Below, in pieces: positions 55,497 to 63,713 of a stretch of 64,000 nt of DNA. The notes under the pieces were generated by a model. The model saw only the letters and a program-made list of their open reading frames with translations, did not search any database and had not been told where the DNA came from. This stretch comes from Ruegeria arenilitoris. Lineage in GTDB: Bacteria; Pseudomonadota; Alphaproteobacteria; Rhodobacterales; Rhodobacteraceae. A program made the position numbers and the translations under genes. The stretch's first letter is position 1. Every line of letters begins with the position of its first letter. Location: assembly GCF_013035315.1 (NCBI RefSeq), contig NZ_WQHP01000011.1:55874-119873 (forward strand), given 5' to 3'.

Positions 55497-57035
55497 TTAC
55501 ATCTCAACGGAACCCAAGTTTCCAATACTTTCCCGCAGCATATCCACAACGCTGGATGAATAGGGGAGATCGCCGAGATACTCGTCGAGCGAAAACTGTT
55601 TTGTGGGTAAGTTCGAAAGCGCATCGCGTGCAAGCTCCGTCTCGCCAGCCAGATCATGAATGGCAGCAATCAACAACCAATCCGCTGCATACTCACGAGC
55701 ATCAATCCGTCGCACCTTTTCTGAGGCCGTTGAATAGTCTCCGTTCTCTACGTCTTCCAAACATAGTGTGATGTTTGTCCAGATCGGCAAAAATGGGTTG
55801 ATTTCTAAGGCCCGTCGCACCATCTCCGCACCCAGCTTGACATCACTCACCAGTGCAAACCATCCACCCGCCAATGCAAGCAATAGAGCACTGTTGGGAT
55901 TGGCTTCAATTGCTGCGTCTATTAAACGATTAAACCGTTGGTTGTCCCCGGCCAGCTGCGCATAAATCGCCGCTGCAAAAAGAGCTTCCTGGTTTTGAGG
56001 CTCCAAAGACACTGCCTTTTCAGCGTGAGTTTGTCCCGGCTCTAAAACTTCTCTCAGGCGTTTTTTGCCCAGCGCCACTTCCTCAACATAACCCAACGCC
56101 ACCAGCGCATGTGCAAGTCCACTGGAATGATCGTTCTGAGTTGCTGAACGCGCTAGATCCATCATTTGTTTCAAGCTGCCTGTTCTCGAGGTGCGAAGAT
56201 GGGCATGAAACGCTAGCAGGGCTTGATAGACGCAACTCTCAGCAGACGTCCGACCTGCTAAGCGACCTGCGGTATCTGTTGCGACAACCCCGTAGGCATC
56301 GACCAGCTTTGTTGCACACTGTTTTGCAATCTCTTCCTGGACTTTGAAGCTATCGGTCGCATCTGGATTGATATCGCGCCGATCGGCCCACAGTACCGAA
56401 GCATCATCGATCCTTCTAAGTTGAACGATCAGGCGCAGGCTGGTTTGATCGTCCCGGACTGAGCCGTCAAGAACATAGTCGCAACTAACCATGGGCTTCT
56501 CACTGTACCCACTTGTGCCCTGGTCAAAGAACCCGGTCAAAACGCGGATATGAGCGAAACGCGCCAATTCCAGCGCCAACTCTTCGGGAAAACCCTCACG
56601 GAACCGTTTCGCGCGTATCGTATCTGAACCGGTGAAAGTTCCGATCCCAAGAACAGGCCAATCTTTACTCCGCGATAGTGGTGAGTCCTTAGGTTCATCA
56701 TTTTTGCTGTTTTCTTCAAAAAGCGGGCGGTACTGCCCTTTGGGGATAGATATCGCAACCGGATCACTATTCCCTTCAGCCAAATAATAGTGACGTAGTG
56801 CTTTTCGCAGTTTGGCGGCTTCAGTTCTGACAACCGGATCATTGTTTGGATCAAAGTCAGCGCCCCTTCCAAACACATCCATTGCCAATGCAGTCCCGTG
56901 TAACTCATCACTTCGACCCTCAAGCTCTAGTCGGACAAGATGCTTTAGGAGCGACTTTGTCCGCGCACTGCACTGAAAGTCCTTTGACGTCGTGATGCGT
57001 TCAACTTGCTCAAGAATATCGACTTTTTCGACCAC
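55497..57035 (-). CDS. TolB-like/TPR protein with DNA-binding-like N-terminus
   Basis: The 512-aa protein has three parts. Residues 1-106 (RTKSLLKHLVRLELEG, DPNNDPVVRTEAAKLRKALRHYY, ISIPKGQYRPLFE) form an N-terminal module seen on many bacterial TPR regulators. About 127-240 is a TolB-like domain (GFPEELALELARFAHIRVL, YVLDGSVRDDQTSLRLIVQL, LWADRRDIN). The rest is TPR helices, with ANPNSALLLALAGGWFALV. No signal peptide. It is divergent from the exported ureohydrolase, so it may control or sense for it. Confidence 0.75.
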   Translation of the reverse strand: MVEKVDILEQVERITTSKDFQCSARTKSLLKHLVRLELEGRSDELHGTALAMDVFGRGADFDPNNDPVVRTEAAKLRKALRHYYLAEGNSDPVAISIPKGQYRPLFEENSKNDEPKDSPLSRSKDWPVLGIGTFTGSDTIRAKRFREGFPEELALELARFAHIRVLTGFFDQGTSGYSEKPMVSCDYVLDGSVRDDQTSLRLIVQLRRIDDASVLWADRRDINPDATDSFKVQEEIAKQCATKLVDAYGVVATDTAGRLAGRTSAESCVYQALLAFHAHLRTSRTGSLKQMMDLARSATQNDHSSGLAHALVALGYVEEVALGKKRLREVLEPGQTHAEKAVSLEPQNQEALFAAAIYAQLAGDNQRFNRLIDAAIEANPNSALLLALAGGWFALVSDVKLGAEMVRRALEINPFLPIWTNITLCLEDVENGDYSTASEKVRRIDAREYAADWLLIAAIHDLAGETELARDALSNLPTKQFSLDEYLGDLPYSSSVVDMLRESIGNLGSVEM

Positions 57036-57418
57036 GACTATTTTCCTCCGCTTAATCGAGGATAAATGCTCAATTCTCTTTTATTGTATGACTATATGCA
57101 CTTTCTTAACGCCGTTTTTTTCTAGTCGCCATCTTTTGTAACATGACGCTGCGCAGGTTGCGGCGAAGACGCCTTTCAGACGCTACGGTTCGTTAGCGCG
57201 CATTGGGCTTGATGCAGTCATTCGCTCCTGGCGGTGTAAGTAACTGCTTCGCCGAAAAAAATCAGGTCAGCAAAAGACCTCTGGATACGCTTGAATAGTT
57301 TTAGCCCAACAAAACGTCCTACTATTGGGCATAAAGACACCATCGCGTCAAAATTTGCTTCAAACCACGATTTCGACAATAGTGTTGGTACAGCAAAAAA
57401 TTTGAGGAGGGACTACTG
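57036..57418. other. Divergent promoter region with a repeat copy
   Basis: These 383 nt separate the TolB/TPR gene from the ureohydrolase gene and should hold both promoters. It is AT-rich near both ends and contains a degenerate repeat copy at about 57186-57235. No gene is seen. Confidence 0.5.
57186..57235 (+). repeat. Dispersed palindromic repeat, degenerate copy 1
   Basis: ATTGGGCTTGATGCAGTCATTCG matches in part the TTGGGCTCTAAGCAGTCGCTCG arm of copy 2 and the TTGGGCTCGGAGCGGTCATTCG arm of copy 4 (reverse). Confidence 0.5.
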
Positions 57419-58687
57419 GTGTTTCATAGGCTCCATTCGGGACTGGCTGTTTTGACGGTTGTTCTTGCAAGTTCCGCAAACGCTCAAATTTATGGTCATG
57501 AATTCGAAGGTACCCAAGCACCGATCCGTGAGGGGGAACAACCCGTTATTCCTTTGGACACTGAAGATCCAACTTACAATGCGTGGCGCACTCCTTTGCC
57601 AAGTTTTGAAGGAGAGCGTGAAGGACGAGAACCCGGAATTGTTAACCCTCAGCGTTTCTATGGCCAGGGTTTTATGCAACTCCCTACGTTTTTGCACCAA
57701 CCGTTAGCTTTCACGCCCGGCGATCTAGCCGCTGCTGAAGTTGACGTTGCTATCATGGGTGCCTTTACCGACATGGGGACCGGCGCACGCGGGGCGTCGC
57801 GCGGTCCGAATGCGGTTCGTAACTCCTCAATGTATCTGGGATATGGGGCGCGGCAGCCGCATATGCACGTCATGGTCGACCCGCTGCAGGAAATGACAGT
57901 CGTTGACTACGGAAACGCCCCGAACGACATCATGAGCACTGAGCGCACAATTCATGCGGTCCGTTCTTTTGTTGGTCAGGCAGCGGCAGTGCAGCACGCT
58001 GACGGCAGCCATGTGATACCTTTTATTGTTGGTGGTGATCATTCATTGATGTACCCAAACGTCGCTGCGATGACGGACGTTTATGGAAAAGGCAATGTGG
58101 GCGTCGTTCATTTCGATGCACATTACGATGCCGGCAAGTATGGCTTTGGACACCTGATCAACCATGGCATGCCTGTTTTCAGGTTGATCGAAGAAGACTT
58201 GGTCGAGGGCAAAAACTTTATTCAAGTCGCATTGCGCGGATACTATCCAGACGAAAAAGCATTTGAGTGGATGCGTTTGAATGGGTTCCGCTTCCATACA
58301 ATGGCGGAGATCGAACAACGCGGCTGGGATGCGGTTATGGAAGACGTCATCGCCGAGGCAAATGACGGGCCGGAGTATATCTATATTTCTTTCGACATCG
58401 ACACCTTTGACCCGGCGTTCGTACCTGGAACGGGGACGCCCGAGCCTGGCGGCCTGATGCCGCGAGAGGTTTTCCCAATTATTCGTCGCCTCTGCGCCGA
58501 GTCAAACGTGATTGGGTTTGAAATCGTTGAGCTCGCTCCGTTAATGGACCCGACCTACGTTTCCGCATTAAATGCCAACCGAACCATCAGGGAGTGTTTG
58601 ACCGGTATTGCGATGCGCAAACAAGGATTGACCGAACCGGATTACAAGAGCCCACTCACTGTTTCGCACGGTCGGAATGACAATTAG
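57419..58687 (+). CDS. Exported ureohydrolase (agmatinase/guanidinase family)
   Basis: The start is GTG 57419 after GAGGAGGG. A Sec signal (LAVLTVVLASSANA) precedes a 400-aa mature protein. The binuclear metal site is intact: GGDH (H208), HFDAHYD (D233, H235, D237) and SFDIDTFD (D326, D328), followed by VPGTGTPEPGG. Ureohydrolases cleave guanidino compounds to urea plus an amine, normally in the cytosol; an exported one is unusual. Its N-terminal segment before the fold is about 100 residues, longer than agmatinase. Mn or Ni use is undetermined. It overlaps the next gene by 11 nt. Confidence 0.88.
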   Translation: MFHRLHSGLAVLTVVLASSANAQIYGHEFEGTQAPIREGEQPVIPLDTEDPTYNAWRTPLPSFEGEREGREPGIVNPQRFYGQGFMQLPTFLHQPLAFTPGDLAAAEVDVAIMGAFTDMGTGARGASRGPNAVRNSSMYLGYGARQPHMHVMVDPLQEMTVVDYGNAPNDIMSTERTIHAVRSFVGQAAAVQHADGSHVIPFIVGGDHSLMYPNVAAMTDVYGKGNVGVVHFDAHYDAGKYGFGHLINHGMPVFRLIEEDLVEGKNFIQVALRGYYPDEKAFEWMRLNGFRFHTMAEIEQRGWDAVMEDVIAEANDGPEYIYISFDIDTFDPAFVPGTGTPEPGGLMPREVFPIIRRLCAESNVIGFEIVELAPLMDPTYVSALNANRTIRECLTGIAMRKQGLTEPDYKSPLTVSHGRNDN

Positions 58688-59210
58688 ACTTTCGGGTTGC
58701 TCGATCTCCCTAGTTGTCCTGACCGCTTTGGCTGCTCACTCCGAACCACAGGAGATTTCGTGGTCTGATCTTCGGGAAGAGCGCCTGGTTGAGTGCTTTG
58801 ATTTCTTGAATGATTACCTATCAAATCCGGGTTGCCTGCTGAGAGATTTGAGTGATCGCATGCTGTCAATGCAGATTGCTGAGTGCATACCCGGGAATTC
58901 AAAACTGGAGGGAGAACTTGTTCGGATTGCTGGCTACGCTCACCCTATTGAATTTGAGTTCAAAAACGTAAAAAGATTTCTATTGATACCTCCACTGTCT
59001 CAGAACTGCCGACATCCAACCGCCCCACTTCCTGATCAAGTTATTGCGGTAGAGTATCCGGAGGGCGTCGACCTAACAGCGGATCCCGTTTGGGTTACAG
59101 GTGAATTAAATTTCCGACAAACTCAGAGTGAACTCGCTCCTTCAATCTACTGGATTGATGCTTCAGAAGTAATTTCAGCGACCATTCCTGACGTCACAGC
59201 TGCAGAGTGA
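58677..59210 (+). CDS. Exported DUF3299-type protein
   Basis: The 177-aa protein has a signal sequence (SLVVLTALAAHS). LVRIAGYAHPIEFEF near 82 and FLLIPPLSQNCRHPTAPLPDQ near 102 match DUF3299 (the usual C-x-H followed by a proline run). Then PVWVTGELNF closes the fold. Function unknown; the Cys and His may bind metal. It overlaps the ureohydrolase by 11 nt, so the two are expressed together and probably both periplasmic. Confidence 0.75.
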   Translation: MTIRLSGCSISLVVLTALAAHSEPQEISWSDLREERLVECFDFLNDYLSNPGCLLRDLSDRMLSMQIAECIPGNSKLEGELVRIAGYAHPIEFEFKNVKRFLLIPPLSQNCRHPTAPLPDQVIAVEYPEGVDLTADPVWVTGELNFRQTQSELAPSIYWIDASEVISATIPDVTAAE

Positions 59211-59242
59211 GGCCATCCGCCGCCCGCAGACAAATTTCGGCC

Positions 59243-59298
59243 TTGGGCTCTAAGCAGTCGCTCGGTGGACCGCAAACGAATGGCTGCTTAGAGCCCAA
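59243..59298. repeat. Dispersed palindromic repeat, copy 2 (15-bp perfect arms)
   Basis: TTGGGCTCTAAGCAG (59243-59257) and CTGCTTAGAGCCCAA (59284-59298) are perfect inverted arms around 26 nt. It lies between the DUF3299 gene and the convergent LysR gene and could act as a transcription terminator for both. Confidence 0.75.
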
Positions 59299-59310
59299 AG
59301 CTGACGTTAC

Positions 59311-60189
59311 TTACCCCGGCCATGCAAAAGTCTGCGATGACCTCATCAGTGCATCAAGTGCAGGCGAATGTTTTCGGCCGGGGACTGTAAAGGCCGCGAT
59401 AGTTCTTGAAACTTCTGGGTCCACAAGTGGGCGCTGTAACAAGCCTGGCAGAGTAACAGAGTACTCAGGCATGAAGGCAAAACCAATGCCCGCAGCAACC
59501 ATTGCTTGTACCCAATCTTCTCGCTCAGACCTGAAGCGCGCGTACAGTTCAACGCCTTTTGACTGACAAACCGACATTACCATCTCGCGCAACTCACAGG
59601 CCAAGCGGTCAACGTAGTTTTCTTGTGCTAAGTCTTGGAGCGAAACTGAGTTGAATTGTCCAAGGCGGTGTTCCGGCGGGAAAACAACCACATATCTTTC
59701 GACGTAGAGTGGTCTAGCCCTAAACTGCTCTTCCAACTCTTCAGTTAGCGTCATTAAAGCAACATCGATATCGCCATCGGCAAGTTTTGTCTTTAGGTCC
59801 GACGCGCTTGCTTCGTTGACAGACAACTCCAACCCGCTGTGGTTTTTCTCGAATTGAGCCAAAAAACGAGCAAGGCGAACGTGCCCGATTGTTGATAGGA
59901 CACCTAAACGCAGCGGAACCTTTTCGAGCAAACGAAAATTCTGAGCCAGCGCTTGCGTAGCTGCTGCTTCGTCGACGATGTGCTGTAGATGCGGCAGCAT
60001 TGACTTCCCAAAGTCGCTGACCAGTATTTTCCGACCTTCCCGATGAAAAACCTGTGCGCCCAGTTCGGTCTCTAGTGACTTGACGCCTTTGGTAAGCGCT
60101 GGCTGGCTCACATTGCATTCTGCAGCAGCTCTAGTGAAATTTAGATGCTTTGCGGCAGATAAGACATATCTAATCTGAGACATCTCCAT
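59311..60189 (-). CDS. LysR-family transcriptional regulator (accessory region)
   Basis: From ATG 60189 (GAGG 9 nt upstream; ATG 60183 is close), 292 aa. Helix-turn-helix LNFTRAAAECNVSQPALTKGV at 18-38, then effector domain with GDIDVALMTLTEEL. It converges with the DUF3299 gene and is divergent from the small DUF4242-type gene, its most likely target. AT-rich codons compared with the LysR near azoR. Confidence 0.88.
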   Translation of the reverse strand: MEMSQIRYVLSAAKHLNFTRAAAECNVSQPALTKGVKSLETELGAQVFHREGRKILVSDFGKSMLPHLQHIVDEAAATQALAQNFRLLEKVPLRLGVLSTIGHVRLARFLAQFEKNHSGLELSVNEASASDLKTKLADGDIDVALMTLTEELEEQFRARPLYVERYVVVFPPEHRLGQFNSVSLQDLAQENYVDRLACELREMVMSVCQSKGVELYARFRSEREDWVQAMVAAGIGFAFMPEYSVTLPGLLQRPLVDPEVSRTIAAFTVPGRKHSPALDALMRSSQTFAWPG

Positions 60190-60353
60190 GTTGGGGCACC
60201 TCGTCACTGATAGCGAAAAACAATCATAACGCAGGATACACCGTTTTATCCAAACCTGGAGTTATTAAGTCATAAGGTATTGATAGTTCCCCGAGCCACC
60301 GCATCTGTGATGCAATGGATGCACTAGTTGTGACTGTTCGGAAAGGGAGCAAA

Positions 60354-60617
60354 ATGTCTGTTTTTATGGTCGAAAGAAACCTTAAGGGTATCAGCATGGA
60401 TGACTTGGGCGCTGCTCAAAAAGCCGCGATAGCAACTGCGCAGAAAATGACGGCAGATGGCGACAAGATCAGCTATGTTCGTTCAACATTTGCTCCCGAA
60501 GACGGGCGCTGCATGTGCTTGTTTGATGGTGAAAGCGCCGATCAAGTTCGTCGATTGAACGATACCGCCGGACTTCCTTACGAAAAGGTAGTGGTGGCAA
60601 TGGATCTTACCCCGTAA
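60354..60617 (+). CDS. DUF4242-type small protein (possible nickel binder)
   Basis: The 87-aa protein begins MSVFMVERNLKGISMDDLG, continues YVRSTFAPEDGRCMCLFDGE and ends YEKVVVAMDLTP. It resembles DUF4242, whose SCO4226 member binds nickel. The Cys-Met-Cys in the middle may be a metal site. A GGGAG site precedes ATG. Divergent from the LysR gene above. Confidence 0.72.
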   Translation: MSVFMVERNLKGISMDDLGAAQKAAIATAQKMTADGDKISYVRSTFAPEDGRCMCLFDGESADQVRRLNDTAGLPYEKVVVAMDLTP

Positions 60618-60642
60618 CGGCTTGTAAGTTTTATTGTTTTTG

Positions 60643-60669
60643 GGGCCCTGAGTATATGCTCAAGGGCCC
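60643..60669. repeat. GC-rich hairpin after the DUF4242 gene
   Basis: GGGCCCTGAG and CTCAAGGGCCC pair with one bulged base, 26 nt past the stop. No T run follows; it may be a weak terminator. Confidence 0.4.
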
Positions 60670-60861
60670 TTGGCAATGGTTGAGCAGCTCGGCAGAGAAC
60701 TGCAGGTTCGTCCGACAGATACCCGGTACACCGAGTTTTGCGGAACGGCAGCATCTTGTCCAATGCAGACTAGAACTCATCCCGTTTCAGCTTCTTCAAA
60801 TGACTTGCTCAGGCTCCCGGGAGTTCTGCTTACACAATGCGACCACAGACTGCCGGATAGG

Positions 60862-61659
60862 TCACTTGGTTAACCGATCTTCTGAGTATACGTGAGGATC
60901 TATGATTGCGACTATGTCGCTTCCACTGTCCTCCAAACCAAGTTTTTCGCAGAGCCGTGCAGAAGGAACGTTGCCCGGAGCAATGCCTGTCTTGAACCCA
61001 GTTGCGCCAAGCTTCTCATGAGAGTGTATCATAGCTTTGGCCCCCAAGACTTTTGCTACACCTTCACCCATGCGTTCAGGCTTGGTCGATAGTTGCCCCC
61101 ATTGAGCGCGACGATGCAGCCGACTGCTGGGCGGATGGCACAGAACTGAGCCCGCGGTTGCAACGGGAGCACCTGAGTTGTCAAAGGCGACCATCGCAAA
61201 TCCGGGGCGAGACAATCCGCGCATAACCGGCCCTATTGGCGGCAAAACACCGTGGCTCATCGCGACTTCTGCGAAAGCTTCAAGCCATTCTGCCGGAGAG
61301 TCTCGATCAATCACACGTACGGTCAAATCCTCGGGCAACGCCCATGTGGCGATTATTTTCCGAGCAATATCAACACAGTTCAGTCCGCCAAGATAACAAG
61401 CTATTGTGTCGGTTTTTAATCCCTGACTTTCAATGACTTCTCGCGTCTTCGCCACCTCTTGACGCGGTATGCTTTCTATCGCCGTGATGCCAAGTATTCG
61501 GGCCATTGCAACGGCATCATCCAAAGCCCCGCTGTACTCGTTGGCAATTTGAATGCCGCGCCCATGGCTACAAAATCGAGGGTCATCACCCAATAGCTGG
61601 ATAAGATGCTCACCCATGGTCGACATGCGTCGCTGGTCTTCGCTTCCGAATGCTTCCAT
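60862..61659 (-). CDS. GNAT-like acetyltransferase with long N-terminal half
   Basis: The 265-aa protein starts after CGAGGAAA. The last 130 residues carry the GNAT pattern (FAMVAFDNSGAPVATAGSV, WGQLSTKPERMGEGVAKVLG, TGIAPGNVPSARLCEKLGL); the first 130 (IQLLGDDPRFCSHGRG and others) match nothing I know. The acyl-CoA loop RMGEGVAKVLG is unusual. Acceptor unknown. Confidence 0.6.
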   Translation of the reverse strand: MEAFGSEDQRRMSTMGEHLIQLLGDDPRFCSHGRGIQIANEYSGALDDAVAMARILGITAIESIPRQEVAKTREVIESQGLKTDTIACYLGGLNCVDIARKIIATWALPEDLTVRVIDRDSPAEWLEAFAEVAMSHGVLPPIGPVMRGLSRPGFAMVAFDNSGAPVATAGSVLCHPPSSRLHRRAQWGQLSTKPERMGEGVAKVLGAKAMIHSHEKLGATGFKTGIAPGNVPSARLCEKLGLEDSGSDIVAIIDPHVYSEDRLTK

Positions 61660-61774
61660 GGGATTTTCCTCGAAGTAGCACTATACAGTTCGGTGATGAT
61701 CGATTGATAGGGGGCGTGCCGTCAAGCGACCGTCACGCGCTAGACTGTTAAGCAAAGAGAGTTTTGAGACAGGG

Positions 61775-61850
61775 CGAATGGCAGCTATGTCCGCATGGCA
61801 GTCGTTCGGGCCATGGTCGCTATGCGGCTGCTTTTGCCCAAATCGGTCGA
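61775..61850. repeat. Dispersed repeat, copy 3
   Basis: GCAGCTATGTCCGCATGGCA then GTCGTTCG matches copy 4 (GCAGCTTAGTCCGCATGGCT then GCCGTTCG) in all but three bases. It lies in the intergenic gap between the GNAT-like and TPR genes, a gap otherwise without a gene. Confidence 0.65.
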
Positions 61851-61897
61851 TGCTGCTGCAAAAACTACAAAGCACCGACCAAGTGTGTTGTTGCCAC

Positions 61898-63367
61898 TTA
61901 TTGAAGTGCGGCGAGGCTTCTTGCTCTGTTTGGCGAAAGATCCAGCGTCGCCTGATAAGCGACCGCAGCTTCATTGGGTTTTCCAAGCTCCATCAGCATG
62001 TCCCCGAGAAGTTCTCGTGCCGGAAGGACATGGCCGGGTGTGACCGGGCTTTTGCCAATCTTATCCTCGAGATCAGCCGCGGCTGCCTGCTTAGCAACTG
62101 CGGCCTCAGAGGCCCCACCCGCCAGTTCAATCCAGGCTTCCACCGACATGATCTGTGCTTCAGTCAACTGCGCCCAATAGCCCTGCCCACGCTCCTCCAT
62201 CACAGCGTGCAAAGACTTGAGCTCGGCAAGCGCGCTCTGCGCTGTATCGACATCACCGCTACGGGCCGCGCCGATACCGATCGCGAACCACCGCATGGCT
62301 ACAGTTTGTGGAAATTTTTCCCATGGAATGACCGGATGCATCTCAGGCGACAGTGCCGCCGCGACGTCCCATTGACCCTGCTCAAGAGGCAGCCGAACGG
62401 GTGCAGCCGCTAACGCATAAGCGCTTCCGAAACTGGCCTGATGATTTTGAATTGCGAGCATTTCGTCGACCAGCCCTGCAGCTTCGTCTGTATTCCCAAG
62501 TTGTAGGTGGCCGTAAACCATGTAGTCGATCGCATGCGCATAATGGCTTTGTACCACGTCTTTTGATTGCTCAAGAGCTGCTTCAGCGGACCGGCTGTTC
62601 AGATCAATTGATTTTTCCCATTCTCCTGTTCGTGTAAAGATATGAGCGGGCATATGCAGCGCATGTGGAGCGCTTGGAGCCGTTTTATCGTAAATCTCGG
62701 CGTACGGCCTGCCTCGCTCCTTGAGTGGCGGATTGTCATAGGCGTGGATCGCGTAGTGAATGACGCCAGGATGTTCTGGTGCCTTTTGATGAAGCGCGTC
62801 GAGCGTATCACCCACCTGCGACTTTACTTTGGTTCCGTCTGCTCCTCGCGGCGCCGTTGCAAGGCGCGCCAGCGCCGCAAACGCCGCGGCGTCCAAGTCG
62901 TCTGCATGTTGGTCCGCAGCTGCCACCTGTTTCTCCGCCCACGATTTAAGCTGAGCGCGGTAGCCTTCCTGGCTTGAGGCGTAGAAAGCAACAGCGGCGT
63001 CGATCAATGCTTGTTCAACGGCGCTTTCGGAGGACATTGACGCGAGTCTTTCCGCTGCAGCAGACCCTCTCTCTGTTTCGGCTTCACTGGGAGTGCCCGG
63101 CCAAAGAGGGTGAAAGTTCGACATCGCGATGCCCCACTGTGCAATGGCACAAGTTGGATCCGCAGACGCTGCTTTGTCGAACGCTTCTTCGGCTTGAATG
63201 TACATCATGTTGTGAATGAGATTCAGACCTTCGTTGAAAGCTTGGTCCGCTTTTGGGTTGCATGTCGTCTGGAAATTAGCCTCCGCTGAGACTGCGGGCG
63301 CGAAAACAAAAAACGAGCCAATACAGGCGACAAAAGTATTGCGGGCTTTGGTATGCAAATGCTGCAT
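61898..63367 (-). CDS. Exported TPR protein with a histidine-rich motif
   Basis: The 489-aa protein has a signal (FVFAPAVSA) and TPR helices from residue 40 on. The centre has a dense set of conserved-looking histidines: HPGVIHYAIHAYDNPP (H199, H204, H208) and HALHMPAHIFTRTGEW (H235, H238, H242), then SHYAHAIDYMVYG. This pattern occurs in a bacterial TPR family I have seen without a function; it looks like a metal site. Likely periplasmic, monocistronic. Confidence 0.78.
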   Translation of the reverse strand: MQHLHTKARNTFVACIGSFFVFAPAVSAEANFQTTCNPKADQAFNEGLNLIHNMMYIQAEEAFDKAASADPTCAIAQWGIAMSNFHPLWPGTPSEAETERGSAAAERLASMSSESAVEQALIDAAVAFYASSQEGYRAQLKSWAEKQVAAADQHADDLDAAAFAALARLATAPRGADGTKVKSQVGDTLDALHQKAPEHPGVIHYAIHAYDNPPLKERGRPYAEIYDKTAPSAPHALHMPAHIFTRTGEWEKSIDLNSRSAEAALEQSKDVVQSHYAHAIDYMVYGHLQLGNTDEAAGLVDEMLAIQNHQASFGSAYALAAAPVRLPLEQGQWDVAAALSPEMHPVIPWEKFPQTVAMRWFAIGIGAARSGDVDTAQSALAELKSLHAVMEERGQGYWAQLTEAQIMSVEAWIELAGGASEAAVAKQAAAADLEDKIGKSPVTPGHVLPARELLGDMLMELGKPNEAAVAYQATLDLSPNRARSLAALQ

Positions 63368-63713
63368 CTATCGTCTCCATATTAAATATTGTCCGAAATT
63401 GTTTGGGCGTATGGCTCGGCGGCATCATACACAAAATTGTGCGATATGTCCGAACTGTCATATAAGCGGCGATGCGCTCTGTTCGATCGAATATTTCCTT
63501 ACGCTGCGTGTCCGCGTTATCCGCTGAGCAGTCGTTCAAGCAAAGCAAACGTGCCGCAGCGCAGCTAAGGGCAGCTTAGTCCGCATGGCTGCCGTTCGTA
63601 AGATCGGATCGAATGACCGCTCCGAGCCCAAGCGGACTCTCGTCTTAAGAAACCCCTGTAGCTGAGCCGTTTTTTGTTCGACTCGCCGTTTCCATCGGCG
63701 TCTCACCGAAGAA
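63368..63713. other. Gap holding repeat copy 4 and the AraC tail
   Basis: 346 nt. The first half, upstream of the TPR gene, is the probable promoter region and has no gene. The second half holds repeat copy 4 and the 22 in-frame residues that follow the AraC stop codon. Confidence 0.45.
63567..63645. repeat. Dispersed repeat, copy 4
   Basis: The segment reads GCAGCTTAGTCCGCATGGCT, later CGAATGACCGCTCCGAGCCC and AAGCGGACT. In reverse it runs GTCCGCTTGGGCTCGGAGCG to the CGAACGGCAGCCATGCGGAC end, and it fits both copy 2 and copy 3. Confidence 0.65.
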
